Of a stretch of DNA of 64,000 nucleotides, positions 9,449 to 21,429 are shown one piece after another. The notes beneath the pieces are model-generated. The model was given only the letters and a program-made list of their open reading frames with translations, was not told where the DNA came from and searched no databases. The first letter of the stretch is position 1; the number at the start of each line of letters is the position of its first letter. The DNA is taken from NCBI RefSeq assembly GCF_020164475.1, contig NZ_JAIQWX010000001.1, forward strand, positions 1 to 64,000, given 5' to 3'. Source of the DNA: Pseudomonas sp. REP124. GTDB taxonomy: Bacteria; Pseudomonadota; Gammaproteobacteria; Pseudomonadales; Pseudomonadaceae. The position numbers and the translations under genes are program-made.

Positions 9449-9467
9449 ACTTGTGATAATCATTCGC
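9449..9467 (-). promoter_or_regulatory. Putative Fur box for the TonB receptor gene
   Basis: GATAATCATTCGC (9455-9467) matches 11 of 13 positions of the right part of the consensus GATAATGATAATCATTATC; the left hexamer is poor. The site lies about 125 nt upstream of the receptor start, in a locally AT-rich stretch suited to a promoter. Iron repression is a standard expectation for this gene class. Confidence 0.55.
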
Positions 9468-9563
9468 AACAGAGTGCCAGATTGGATCCTGGAAAAAAAG
9501 TGCTTATTACCAATTGGTTAACGAAAATTTCATATTTCGAAATGAATGGGCGCTGATAAACAA

Positions 9564-9665
9564 CTGTAGAAGCGAGCTTGCTCGCGATGGAGTCAGATAC
9601 ACCGCGGGGTGTCAGGTTTCCCGCGTTATCGTTGACGACCATCGCGAGCAAGCTCGCTCCTACAG
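9564..9665. repeat. REP doublet (REPIN-like)
   Basis: Arms CTGTAGAAGCGAGCTTGCTC and GAGCAAGCTCGCTCCTACAG are near-perfect inverted repeats. The spacer is almost the same as in the element at 6546-6643. It lies in the 358-nt non-coding gap between the TonB receptor and the SCO-cytochrome gene and may act as a transcription end for the latter. Confidence 0.85.
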
Positions 9666-9684
9666 GTGATTGTGGTTAGCCTCC

Positions 9685-10716
9685 TTACATCTTGTGCCCC
9701 GCATGCTGATGGTGCTCATCGTGAGTGTCCTGCGCCACCGGCGCTTGCGGCTGCAGGCGTTCGGTCTCTTCGGCCAGATAGGTCAGCACCGCATTGATCT
9801 CGATCTCACCCAGGCGCAGGTTCGGCATCGCCAGGCTGTTGTATTGCTCGAACAACTGCGTCGCCAATGCATCTTTCTCCGCCAGCATCACGTCCGGTTC
9901 CTTGATCCAGCGTTTGAGCCATTGCGGGTCGCGTTGGCGGGTGACGCCGATCAGGTCGGGGCCGATGCTGCGGATGCCGGCGTTCGCGGTGTCGCCCACG
10001 GTATGGCAGGACGAGCAGCGAGTGCGGTAGATCTGCTCACCGGCGCTTGGTGGGCGCAGGGTTGGGGCGGTGGCGTAGTCCTGGGTGCTGGTGCTCGGCT
10101 GTTTCCAGTTCTGCAGGGTTTTGCCCAAGCGGTCGGCCAGAATGTACGGGTTCTCCATGGGCGAGGATTTCATCCAGCGGCCGGTGCTCTGGTTGCCGAT
10201 GATCAGGCTCAGGTTGTGGTCCTTGTTGCGGCCGTTGTCGATGCCTTCGATGAACAGGCCCAGGCTTTTGCGCAGGGCGGTGATGTCGTCCTTGTTGCCG
10301 GTGAGGAACTGCCAGCCCGGGCCGATCCTGAATTTCTCGGTGTATTTCTTCAGCACCTCTGGGGTGTCGGTTTCCGGATCGATGGTGATCGAGTAGAGAA
10401 AGATGTCCTTGCCGACCCGATCGCCCAGCACCTTCTGGACCTGGAGCAGGCGTGCGGTTTCCAGCGGGCAGGAGTCGGTGCAGGAGGTGAAGATGAAGTT
10501 GATCGCCACCACTTTGTCTTTGATCAGGTCATCGAAAAAATGCACCTTCAGGCCGTCCTGATTGACCAGTTCGGTGTTGGGGAAATAGTCCTTGCCCCAG
10601 GGTGTGCTCGTGCCGCTTTCCTCGGCAACGGCGGCTGCTCCGCCAGCGATGCTCAGGGTTAAAAGCAGCAACGGGCGAAGGAGTCTGATCGTCCGGTTCC
10701 AGTGTGAGGTGATCAT
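9685..10716 (-). CDS. SCO1/SenC-cytochrome c fusion protein
   Basis: A 343-residue exported protein with two domains. Residues about 35-200 are an SCO1/SenC thioredoxin-like copper chaperone: the copper-binding CxxxC is visible as TSCTDSCP, and the distal His as NKDHNLS. Residues about 225-315 are a class I cytochrome c with haem motif CSSCH and a downstream Met in SLAMPNLR. The C-terminal tail is His-rich (DTHDEHHQHAGHKM), possibly for metal binding. The start at 10716 (MITSHW) is preferred because AGGA lies about 8 nt upstream and the signal peptide follows at once. It lies 75 nt downstream of the multicopper oxidase gene on the same strand. Likely roles are copper delivery to, or electron exchange with, that oxidase; this is inferred from context. 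Confidence 0.85.
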   Translation of the reverse strand: MITSHWNRTIRLLRPLLLLTLSIAGGAAAVAEESGTSTPWGKDYFPNTELVNQDGLKVHFFDDLIKDKVVAINFIFTSCTDSCPLETARLLQVQKVLGDRVGKDIFLYSITIDPETDTPEVLKKYTEKFRIGPGWQFLTGNKDDITALRKSLGLFIEGIDNGRNKDHNLSLIIGNQSTGRWMKSSPMENPYILADRLGKTLQNWKQPSTSTQDYATAPTLRPPSAGEQIYRTRCSSCHTVGDTANAGIRSIGPDLIGVTRQRDPQWLKRWIKEPDVMLAEKDALATQLFEQYNSLAMPNLRLGEIEINAVLTYLAEETERLQPQAPVAQDTHDEHHQHAGHKM

Positions 10717-10747
10717 GAGTGCGTCCTGTGCAGAGTACTGATTGAAG

Positions 10748-10782
10748 CCTTGCACTCCACCGGTAAGGGCTGGAGTGCAAGG
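10748..10782. other. Perfect 12-bp hairpin between oxidase and SCO genes
   Basis: CCTTGCACTCCA and TGGAGTGCAAGG form a 12-bp perfect stem with an 11-nt loop, in the 75-nt gap between the oxidase stop and the SCO start. No T-run follows on the minus strand. It therefore looks more like an attenuator or mRNA-processing structure than a complete intrinsic terminator. Confidence 0.6.
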
Positions 10783-10791
10783 TGATGCCGG

Positions 10792-14229
<3,438 letters not shown>

Positions 14230-14496
14230 TCTTTTGCCTCCCCGGCAAGGTGTGGCGCCAGGCCAGACCTGCATCGCGTTGATAGCACTGTGCCCTATAT
14301 TTGGGCGTCAAGCAGGGACCGTGCCAGCGCTCGCTGCGATCGGAAAACGTGAGCAAATGTTTCATGGATCCAACAGTCCGCGGACAATCGGGGGTGGTTT
14401 GGCGGGGTGTTTCAAGAGAGGGACAAGTGGGGGCAAAGCCCCTGTTTCGGGGGGGATTGGGGGAAATGGGCCCGCAGATTGGCTAATGCTGAAACC

Positions 14497-15459
14497 CTAG
14501 CCCTGTGGCTGTTTGCGCCACATCCCGGGCGATGTGCCGAACTGCCTTTTGAACGCCCGACTGAACGCCGCCTCCGACTCATAGCCCACCGCAAACCCGA
14601 TCTGCGCCACATTTCCCCGGCCTTCACGCAGCTGTTGCGCGGCCACGTGCATGCGCCAGAGCGTCAGGTATTGCATCGGCGGTTGACTGACCAGAGCCGT
14701 GAATCGTTCGGCGAACACCGACCGCGACATGCCCACTTCAAACGCCAAACCTTCCGCCGTCCAGTTTTCGGTCGGGCGGGCGTGGAGCAGGGCCAGGGCG
14801 CGGCCGATCTGCGGGTCGCGCAAGCCCGCCAGCCAACCTCGGCGCTCGGCGGGGAGGCTGGCGACGTACTGGTTGACGGCTTCGACGAACAACAGTTCCG
14901 ACAGCTTGGCGATGACCGTGGCCGAGCCGACCCGTCCCGCCGCGATCTCGCTGACGGCGAAACGGAACGAGCTTTCGATCCAGGTGCCCGAGGCGGTCGC
15001 GCGCAGGTCCAGTTTCAACAGCGAAGGCAGCGACGACAGCAATGGACTGAAGGGCGTTTCGGAACCGAGAAAACCGCACAGCAACTGCGTGGCCACTTCA
15101 CCGCCTCCGCCGTATCGAATGCGGGAAATGCCACCGACTTCGGGTGGCTGGATGACCTCTTTCACCGGCATCGGAGCGATGCTCAGGTCACTGCCGAAGG
15201 CATGGGTGTGGTTGTGCGGCAGAAGCACCAATTCGCCGGCCTGCACCTCGACGGCGGTCTCGCCCTCGACCCGGATCTGCATGCTCCCGGCGGCGACGAA
15301 GTGCGATGCGATGACATGCCTGGGTGACTGCTGAAAGGGCTTGCAATCCTCTTCCGACATGCGCCCGTTGATGCACCAGGGCGCGGTGAGTTCAGCCTCG
15401 AGGAACACCCCTCCAGACAAACGGATGACACGCAGTACATCGGACAGCGCATCGAGCAT
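14497..15459 (-). CDS. AraC-family regulator with cupin-type sensor domain
   Basis: A 320-residue protein with an N-terminal Cupin_6-type domain (LSDVLRVIRLSGGVFLEAEL, residues 3-22, then the beta-barrel) and a C-terminal pair of helix-turn-helix motifs (MSRSVFAERFTALV and VGYESEAAFSRAFKRQFG). The start at 15459 (MLDALSDV) has GAGG 8 nt upstream and matches the usual N-terminus of this family; an in-frame ATG at 15531 has no ribosome site. It is transcribed away from the diiron gene with a 218-nt intergenic region, so that gene is the most likely target. The inducer is unknown. Confidence 0.85.
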   Translation of the reverse strand: MLDALSDVLRVIRLSGGVFLEAELTAPWCINGRMSEEDCKPFQQSPRHVIASHFVAAGSMQIRVEGETAVEVQAGELVLLPHNHTHAFGSDLSIAPMPVKEVIQPPEVGGISRIRYGGGGEVATQLLCGFLGSETPFSPLLSSLPSLLKLDLRATASGTWIESSFRFAVSEIAAGRVGSATVIAKLSELLFVEAVNQYVASLPAERRGWLAGLRDPQIGRALALLHARPTENWTAEGLAFEVGMSRSVFAERFTALVSQPPMQYLTLWRMHVAAQQLREGRGNVAQIGFAVGYESEAAFSRAFKRQFGTSPGMWRKQPQG

Positions 15460-15677
15460 TGGCCAGACCTCAGTCTCAGCTCTCGGTTTCGGTTCCGGAC
15501 GCCGGAGCAGGTATTCCGGCGCATCGGTCATTCAACGCCGCAATGGCGAGGCCTAGATTAGCACCAACGCGGAACCGGCGATCCAGGCGCCCTTGGCGGC
15601 CTTCATCGAGGGTCCTTGGCTCCGACGTTATCGCTAACTGGCACATCCCTATTCGACCAGGCAATCCGGAGATCAAT

Positions 15678-16643
15678 GTGAATACTGTCGTGACCGTACC
15701 CAGCTCCTTACGCGGCAAAGCTGCCGCCAATGTCGATCGCTATGCGCAAATGGTCAAAGCATCGAAGAAAGCCGAATGGCAGATCGACCGCGATCTGCTG
15801 CAGGACCGCCGCTTTGATTTTTCGCGCAAATTCCTCCCCGACGGTCTGTCGCAGATCGACCGTCTGAGCTTTCTCGGCGTCGATGAAGCGCGTCTGCTCA
15901 GCCAGATCCAGGGCCGCACCTATGCGTACCTGTTCGGCCTGGTCGAACGCTTCATCAGCGCCAAGATGCTCGATCAGGGCAGGGCCCATGTGTTCGACGA
16001 TCAGTTGGCGCTGGAGGCGCTGGTGCGTTTCTCCAACGACGAGATCAAGCATCAGGAGCTGTTCCGGCGCATTGAAATCATGATTGGTGAGCAATTGCCG
16101 GCCGGCTATCGCCAGGTGGCCGAGCCCAATGAGGTGGCCCGCGCGGTACTGGCGGCCAGCAGTTGGTCGGTGCTGGCGCTGACCTGCCATATCGAGCTGT
16201 TTGTGCAGACCCACTACAGCCAGAGCATCGCCCCGCGCGAAGAGCTGTGCCCGCTGTTCAAGGATGTGTTCAAGTTCCACTGGAAGGATGAGAGCCGGCA
16301 CGTGGTGCTCGACGAACTGGAGTGGCAAGCGGAACACGCCAAGCTCTCGCCGGCCGAGCGCGACCTGGCGGTGGATGATCTGATTGCCCTGGTGGCGGCC
16401 GTGGACGGCATCCTGCAGGCCCAGTCGGCGGCGGATGCCGGGTACTTCATCCGCAGCGTTTCGCGCCCGTTCAGTGCCGATGAACGCGCGCAAATCAGCG
16501 ACGGCCTGCTGGGCGCCTACCGCTGGCAGTACATCGTTTCGGGCATGCAGCACCCGCACTTCGGCAAGCTGCTGACGAGCATGACGACGCCGGCACAGAT
16601 GTCGAGGATCCAAACGGCGCTGGCGCCCATCCTGGAAAGCTGA
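15678..16643 (+). CDS. Ferritin-like diiron protein (possible AurF-type oxygenase)
   Basis: A 321-residue all-helical protein. Carboxylate and His ligands typical of four-helix-bundle diiron enzymes are visible: VERF, NDEIKHQE, CHIELF and KDESRHVVLDE, giving two ExxH-type pairs plus extra Glu residues. This resembles the AurF/p-aminobenzoate N-oxygenase superfamily or a broader ferritin-like group; the substrate is unknown. The start is a GTG at 15678 with GGAG 7 nt upstream; upstream codons in the frame are rich in Arg/Pro and do not look coding. A strong hairpin terminator follows. It is divergent from the AraC regulator gene. Confidence 0.75.
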   Translation: MNTVVTVPSSLRGKAAANVDRYAQMVKASKKAEWQIDRDLLQDRRFDFSRKFLPDGLSQIDRLSFLGVDEARLLSQIQGRTYAYLFGLVERFISAKMLDQGRAHVFDDQLALEALVRFSNDEIKHQELFRRIEIMIGEQLPAGYRQVAEPNEVARAVLAASSWSVLALTCHIELFVQTHYSQSIAPREELCPLFKDVFKFHWKDESRHVVLDELEWQAEHAKLSPAERDLAVDDLIALVAAVDGILQAQSAADAGYFIRSVSRPFSADERAQISDGLLGAYRWQYIVSGMQHPHFGKLLTSMTTPAQMSRIQTALAPILES

Positions 16644-16650
16644 TCGCGCA

Positions 16651-16686
16651 CGCGCGACTGACATTTCATCGGTCGCGCGATGTTTT
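16651..16686 (+). terminator. Intrinsic terminator after the diiron gene
   Basis: The stem CGCGCGAC (16651-16658) pairs with GTCGCGCG (16672-16679), and a short T-rich run (TGTTTT) follows. It starts 8 nt after the stop codon. Confidence 0.75.
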
Positions 16687-16768
16687 GTAGGCCGTCGGTC
16701 CGGCGTTATCCCCGGTTCCCTGCTATTAATTTAGGGTGCAGGAATGCAAATCTTTCGGGGAGCGTGTC

Positions 16769-17458
16769 ATGAATCCATCCGTGCGTATCGGCATCGTCGA
16801 CGACCATCCGTTGTTGCGCGAAGGCGTTGCCAATACCTTGAAAAGACGCCCGGACCTCCAGGTGGTGGAGCAGGGCGCGAGTGCGGACGATGCCAGGGAA
16901 ATTGCCGAACGGGTGAGCCCGAACGTGATGTTGATGGACGTCAATATGCCCGGCGATGTGTTCGCTGCGGTGCGATTCATCACCACTCAGCTGTCGGATG
17001 TGAAGGTGCTGATGCTGACGGTTTCCGAGTCCGAGAACGATGCCTTTCTGGCGCTCGAGGCCGGCGCCAGCGGCTATGTCTTGAAAGGGATCAGCGGCCC
17101 GCAACTGGTCGAGGCGATCAGGGCGATTGCCCGGGGCGAAACCTTCATCTCCCCCGAGCTTGCGGACAAACTGCTGAGCAACACCAAAAAGCACGAAGCG
17201 GAAATGCCGAGGTTCGATTTGACCCCGCGTGAGGAGGAGGTCATTCGTGAGGTTTCAAAAGGGCTGACCAACCGGGAAGTCGCGACCAAGCTGCTGATCA
17301 GTGAAAAGACCGTCAAGCACCACATGGGCTGTGTGATGCAAAAGCTCAACGCGCGAAATCGCGTGGAAGCGGTCACCGTCCTGCGGCGTTACTGGGAACA
17401 CGAAGCGGTCGAGCGACTTCGCTTCGCCGCCGAAGAAGCCTCTCAGGACGCTGACTAG
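16769..17458 (+). CDS. NarL/FixJ-type response regulator
   Basis: A 229-residue two-domain regulator. The receiver has the acidic pair VDDHP, the phospho-acceptor Asp in LMDVNMPGD, and the Thr/Lys switch residues in MLTVSES and GYVLKG. The LuxR-type HTH is LTPREEEVIREVSKGLTNRE through KTVKHHMGCVMQKL. The start at 16769 has GGGGAG 6 nt upstream. It is convergent with the HisKA_3 kinase gene: both stop codons sit in the palindrome CTAG at 17455-17458. NarX/NarL-type pairs normally have exactly this domain match, so the two are probably cognate despite convergent orientation. Confidence 0.9.
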   Translation: MNPSVRIGIVDDHPLLREGVANTLKRRPDLQVVEQGASADDAREIAERVSPNVMLMDVNMPGDVFAAVRFITTQLSDVKVLMLTVSESENDAFLALEAGASGYVLKGISGPQLVEAIRAIARGETFISPELADKLLSNTKKHEAEMPRFDLTPREEEVIREVSKGLTNREVATKLLISEKTVKHHMGCVMQKLNARNRVEAVTVLRRYWEHEAVERLRFAAEEASQDAD

Positions 17459-18936
17459 AGTCGAAATTGCGCATTGACCGACGTGCCGGCGGCGCTGGAG
17501 TCGATGCTGAACAACCCGCCCAAGGATTCGACGCGATAACGCAAGCCGGCCAGCCCCAGCCGGCTCCTGCCTGATTTATCGAGCTCGAAGGCGTCGTCCG
17601 ACAGGCCCGGCCCACTGTCCCTGACGCTGATGTTCAGTATCCCGTTGATGTACTTCGCCTGGATCGCCTGGCCCTCGCCGTTGGCATGACGGTAGGCGTT
17701 GTTGAGCACTTCCTGCACGAAACGGTACAGGCAGAGCTTGAGCGGCATCGACGTGACCTTCGGCAGCGTACCGATGTTCAGGGCCACCTGGGTGCCGGTC
17801 CGTTGCTCGTGTCGCTGTGCCACCAGATGCAGCTCTTCCACCAGGGTCAGGTCGTTGATTTCCGGCAGGGCCAGGCCTCGGGACAGATCCCGCACCTCGC
17901 GCAAGGCGTCGGTGGCCGCGCCGCGAATGGTTTCCATCGACTCCTGATCCACGTTCGAGCAGTTCTCGGCCAGGTCGTCAAGGCGGATCAAAATCAGGGT
18001 CAACAGCTGCGCCGGCCCGTCGTGCAGGTCCGCGCCGATGCGGCGCAGGGTCAGTTCGTTGACCCGGGAAAACTCCTGGGTCGCCGTGGCCATCTTGCGT
18101 TGCAGTTCAGCGTTGCTGATGTGCAGGCGGGTCTGTTCCTGCAAGCGCAGGCGCAGGGCCACCTGCTGGCGCTGGATGATCTTGTCGCCACGGCGCACGA
18201 TAAAGAACAGCAGCGTCAGCATTGCCAGCGTCGCGGCGCCGACCACCGTCCAGACTTCCTTGCGGATGCGATTGATCTCGACCTTCAGGCTCTCAGCCTT
18301 TTCATAGAACTCGCCCACCGCGATGATCTTGCTGGAACCGGCATCGCGCAGGGGCGCGTAGATCTCATAAAGCGGCAGGTCGAGTTTGCGTTCCCACTCG
18401 TTCTCGTCCTGCGACGGGTCTTCAACGTCGGTGACCACCTTGCCCTTGAGTGCCTCGCCGACATGCTCCACCGGGAATTTGTGGTTGGTAATGGCCTTGT
18501 TGGTGCTGTAGACCACCGTGCCGTCGGCCCGCCAGATCTTGATCGAGACGATGTGCTGTTTCAGCGCATGACTTTGGGTGAGGCGATCCAGTGCCTGGAC
18601 ACTGGCTTCGGAGAGGGTGTTGTTCTCGCTCATCTCCTGCACGAAGGGCTCCAGAAAGGTCCCCATGTACTGCGCGCCCGCGGCTGCGGCGCTGTTCACC
18701 GCGGCGTTTTCGATGTTTTCGCTCACCAGATTGCCCACGGAAAACATGGTCAGCCCGAGAATCACCGTCGCAATAATCACAAATCGCGTCGAGTTGCTCA
18801 GCTGCCGCGCCCAGAACCGCGCACCCCAGCTGCCGTTGCGATGCTCATCGATCGGAGGGGTGGACTCGAACAGAGGCTCATTGTGATGCGCGATGAACGT
18901 CGCGTCTTTTGAGTCGACCTTTTCGTCTTTTGTCAT
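17455..18936 (-). CDS. NarX-type membrane sensor histidine kinase (HisKA_3)
   Basis: A 493-residue kinase. TM1 is at about residues 45-65 (FVIIATVILGLTMFSVG) and TM2 at about residues 240-260 (TVVGAATLAMLTLLFFIV), bracketing a periplasmic sensor. The phospho-acceptor motif is RIGADLHDGPAQLL, and the ATPase domain shows QEVLNNAYRHANG and GLGLAGLRYRVESLGG. The start at 18936 (MTKDEKV) has GGAG 10 nt upstream; the longer frame to 19080 is Arg-rich and unlikely. It belongs to the DegS/NarX subfamily, which pairs with NarL-type regulators such as the convergent gene. The signal is unknown. Confidence 0.9.
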   Translation of the reverse strand: MTKDEKVDSKDATFIAHHNEPLFESTPPIDEHRNGSWGARFWARQLSNSTRFVIIATVILGLTMFSVGNLVSENIENAAVNSAAAAGAQYMGTFLEPFVQEMSENNTLSEASVQALDRLTQSHALKQHIVSIKIWRADGTVVYSTNKAITNHKFPVEHVGEALKGKVVTDVEDPSQDENEWERKLDLPLYEIYAPLRDAGSSKIIAVGEFYEKAESLKVEINRIRKEVWTVVGAATLAMLTLLFFIVRRGDKIIQRQQVALRLRLQEQTRLHISNAELQRKMATATQEFSRVNELTLRRIGADLHDGPAQLLTLILIRLDDLAENCSNVDQESMETIRGAATDALREVRDLSRGLALPEINDLTLVEELHLVAQRHEQRTGTQVALNIGTLPKVTSMPLKLCLYRFVQEVLNNAYRHANGEGQAIQAKYINGILNISVRDSGPGLSDDAFELDKSGRSRLGLAGLRYRVESLGGLFSIDSSAAGTSVNAQFRL

Positions 18937-19039
18937 GGGGTTGGTTCTCCGATGCCTCCATTCAAGAAGTGTAGGCCTCTTCACCCCGTATGCCGCGCCC
19001 TGTAGTCGCTGCCGAAGGCGTGATCTTTTCAGATGGATT

Positions 19040-19660
19040 TCAACGCCGACTGAACGCCAACCGCGCCGCAAACAGCACAAAAATCATCCCTGTGGTGCGA
19101 TCCATCCACTTGATCACGCGCTCGCGTCGCAGAACGCTGGCTAGCGGTTGGGTCGCGCCGATTAGGCTGGCGGACCAGATCAGGCCGAGTACCACGTGAA
19201 TGCTGACCAGACCGAAGGTCCAGGCGATCAGGTTGTGTCCCTGGGGAATGAATTGGGGGAGGAAGGAGACGTAGAAGATGCCGACCTTGGGATTGAGCAC
19301 GTTGCCCAGCATGCCCTTGAGGAACCAGTTGGCGTTCGGCTTGCCATCGGTTTCGACCGGGGAGAGCGAGCGGCGAGGGCGCAGCAGCATGTTCAGCCCG
19401 AGCCAGGCCAGGTATCCGGCGCCGCAATACTTGAGCAGGTTGAACGCCAGTTCCGAAACCGCGATCAGGGCGCCCAGGCCAAAGGCGACGGCAGCGCCCC
19501 ACAGCAGGCAGCCGGCGTTGATGCCCAGTGCGGCACGGAACGCCTGTTGTCGGCCTTCCACGGTGGCGGTTCTCAGGACCAGGGCGGTGTCCAGGCCGGG
19601 AGTCAGGGTCAGCACCGTGGCGGCGAGGGTGAAGGCGAGCAGGCTGTCGAAGATAGACAT
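19040..19660 (-). CDS. LysE/RhtB-family amino-acid exporter
   Basis: A 206-residue membrane protein with the family signature near the N-terminus (TLTPGLDTALVLRTA) and GAGYLAWLGLNMLLRP at about residue 70. Five to six hydrophobic helices are visible, the usual size being about 205-210 residues. LysE/RhtB proteins export amino acids or related small molecules; the substrate cannot be told. It stands alone between two kinase genes and shows no operon link to either. Confidence 0.85.
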   Translation of the reverse strand: MSIFDSLLAFTLAATVLTLTPGLDTALVLRTATVEGRQQAFRAALGINAGCLLWGAAVAFGLGALIAVSELAFNLLKYCGAGYLAWLGLNMLLRPRRSLSPVETDGKPNANWFLKGMLGNVLNPKVGIFYVSFLPQFIPQGHNLIAWTFGLVSIHVVLGLIWSASLIGATQPLASVLRRERVIKWMDRTTGMIFVLFAARLAFSRR

Positions 19661-19724
19661 GGGCGGTGGCTTCCACGTGGGGATGGCCGCACGTTAGCAC
19701 ATGGCCCGAACAAATCCCCCGCAC

Positions 19725-21203
19725 CTACGCCGTTTTACGCTGCGCACTTTCCTTGCGTTCAACCACCTTGAACGTCAGTCGCACCAAAGTTCCCTTCTGA
19801 TCAAGGCTACTCAACGTCGCCTCGCCACCAAAGCTCTCCATGATCTGCTTGACCATGATCAGCCCGATGCCGAGCCTGCCGTCCTTGGTGGTGTAGAAGG
19901 ATTTGAAGGCCGCCATTTCCTGCAACCTGGACAGTCCGTATCCGGTGTCATGCAAGGTCAGATGCAGCCATTGCTGGGTTTCATCCAGCTCGGCGCGGAT
20001 GGTCAATGTTCCCCCGCCAGGCATGGCCTCGATGGAATGGGCGATCACGCTGTTGAGAATCTGCGACAGCAGCAGCGGGTTGCTCACCACACGGGGCGTC
20101 GGCTCGTTGCTGAAAATCACCTGGATCCTGGATTGGCCCAGTTGCGTGGCGAAAGTGCCCAGCGTGGCCTGTACCCCGACCATTGGCTCCACCAGTTCGG
20201 CCTCTCCGCGAATCGGTCGCAGGCACAGCAGCAGTTCATGCACCCACTTCGACATCCGGTCGACCTGGCTGACGATATCGGCGATGTTCTTGCGCGCGGG
20301 CTGGCCCTCTGTTTCGTCTGCCAACTCGGCACTGGAGCGGATGCACGCCAGCGGATTGCGCAGGCTGTGGGCAACCGCCGTGGACATCTCGATCAGCCCC
20401 AGATAGGTCTTGTTGGCCACCAGTTGCGCTTCCTGCGACGCCAGTTGCGCCGACGCCCGTCGCACCATCCAGTACAGCCCGAAGTACAGCAGAACACCGC
20501 CCAGCGCCGTGGACAGCCAGATGATCCAGTGGCCCCGCTCGAGCCTTTCGATCAGGTCGGACGGCTCCTTGTAGATTTCCACCATTACCAGTGTGTTGCC
20601 CACGTCATCCATCAGCGGGATGTAGCTTTCGATGAAGAAGTTTTTCGGCGGATGCAAAAACTGCTGCTCGGGGCGCGCTTCATCGGCCGCGCTGTATTTG
20701 GTGGAGACCCGGTCCTTGGCCTGGAAGGCGGCTTCCAGTGCTTCGTCGTCGAGAAATTGCTTGCCGATCAATTCGGGATTGGTCGACCAGATCACCGTCC
20801 GCTGCGGGGAGTAGAGGCTGATCAACAGGGAATCGGGCAGGTGCGACAGATGGTCGAAAAACTCCGAGCGCGCCCGTAGCCGGTTCTGTGCCAATTCATG
20901 GGAAAGCACGCCATACGGAGGCGCGGCCAGCACATCGGCCACCCGCATCCCGGTGAGCCCGTGATGGCGGATCTCGCCGGCGGCGATGGTCTGGATGAAT
21001 TGCGCTGACAGCAGTGCATCGCGCTCCAGGCTTTCGATCACCAGATACTGAGTCGACACCGTGCCCAGACCAAAGGCGATGACGCTGACGAGGAAAAAAC
21101 TGATCAGCGAAAACCAGCGCAGAAGATTGAATTGCCGAGTCGGCGCGATGGCGTCGGCGGCTCCCCGGGGCAGGCGATTGAACAGTGCTGAAATGGCAGC
21201 CAT
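19725..21203 (-). CDS. Orphan membrane sensor histidine kinase
   Basis: A 492-residue kinase with TM helices at about residues 30-55 and 225-250, a periplasmic region between them, a dimerisation helix with phospho-acceptor His in VAHSLRNPLACIR, and a C-terminal ATPase domain (DTGYGLSRLQEM, then GIGLIMVKQIMESFGG). The N-box reads SVIAHSIEAM, so the usual second Asn appears to be His. The nucleotide loops otherwise look intact. No response regulator gene is adjacent. AGGA lies 8 nt upstream of the start. It may act through a distant regulator; activity cannot be judged from sequence. Confidence 0.85.
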   Translation of the reverse strand: MAAISALFNRLPRGAADAIAPTRQFNLLRWFSLISFFLVSVIAFGLGTVSTQYLVIESLERDALLSAQFIQTIAAGEIRHHGLTGMRVADVLAAPPYGVLSHELAQNRLRARSEFFDHLSHLPDSLLISLYSPQRTVIWSTNPELIGKQFLDDEALEAAFQAKDRVSTKYSAADEARPEQQFLHPPKNFFIESYIPLMDDVGNTLVMVEIYKEPSDLIERLERGHWIIWLSTALGGVLLYFGLYWMVRRASAQLASQEAQLVANKTYLGLIEMSTAVAHSLRNPLACIRSSAELADETEGQPARKNIADIVSQVDRMSKWVHELLLCLRPIRGEAELVEPMVGVQATLGTFATQLGQSRIQVIFSNEPTPRVVSNPLLLSQILNSVIAHSIEAMPGGGTLTIRAELDETQQWLHLTLHDTGYGLSRLQEMAAFKSFYTTKDGRLGIGLIMVKQIMESFGGEATLSSLDQKGTLVRLTFKVVERKESAQRKTA

Positions 21204-21429
21204 GGGGAATGTCCTGTCAGTGTTTCGTTTCCCTGTGCAGCAAATCGGGCTTCTACTTCAAGCCTGTAGTAACTGGAGCATTGTTCATGCCAAACCTGAG
21301 GCCGGACCTGACGCCAGAGCCGTCGGGCGTTGAGCGAGGGCGGGTGGGCAGATGAGAGGTTCTGAACCGGGGCGCGAAAGCCAAATTTGGGGCAAATTCC
21401 CCAGTCATTGCCCCGAATCCGCAAGCAAC

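Noticed and set aside
8183..9556. A 457-codon plus-strand frame opposite the TonB receptor
   Set aside because: Antisense to a well-supported receptor, low-complexity Gly/Arg/Gln-rich translation, no ribosome site.
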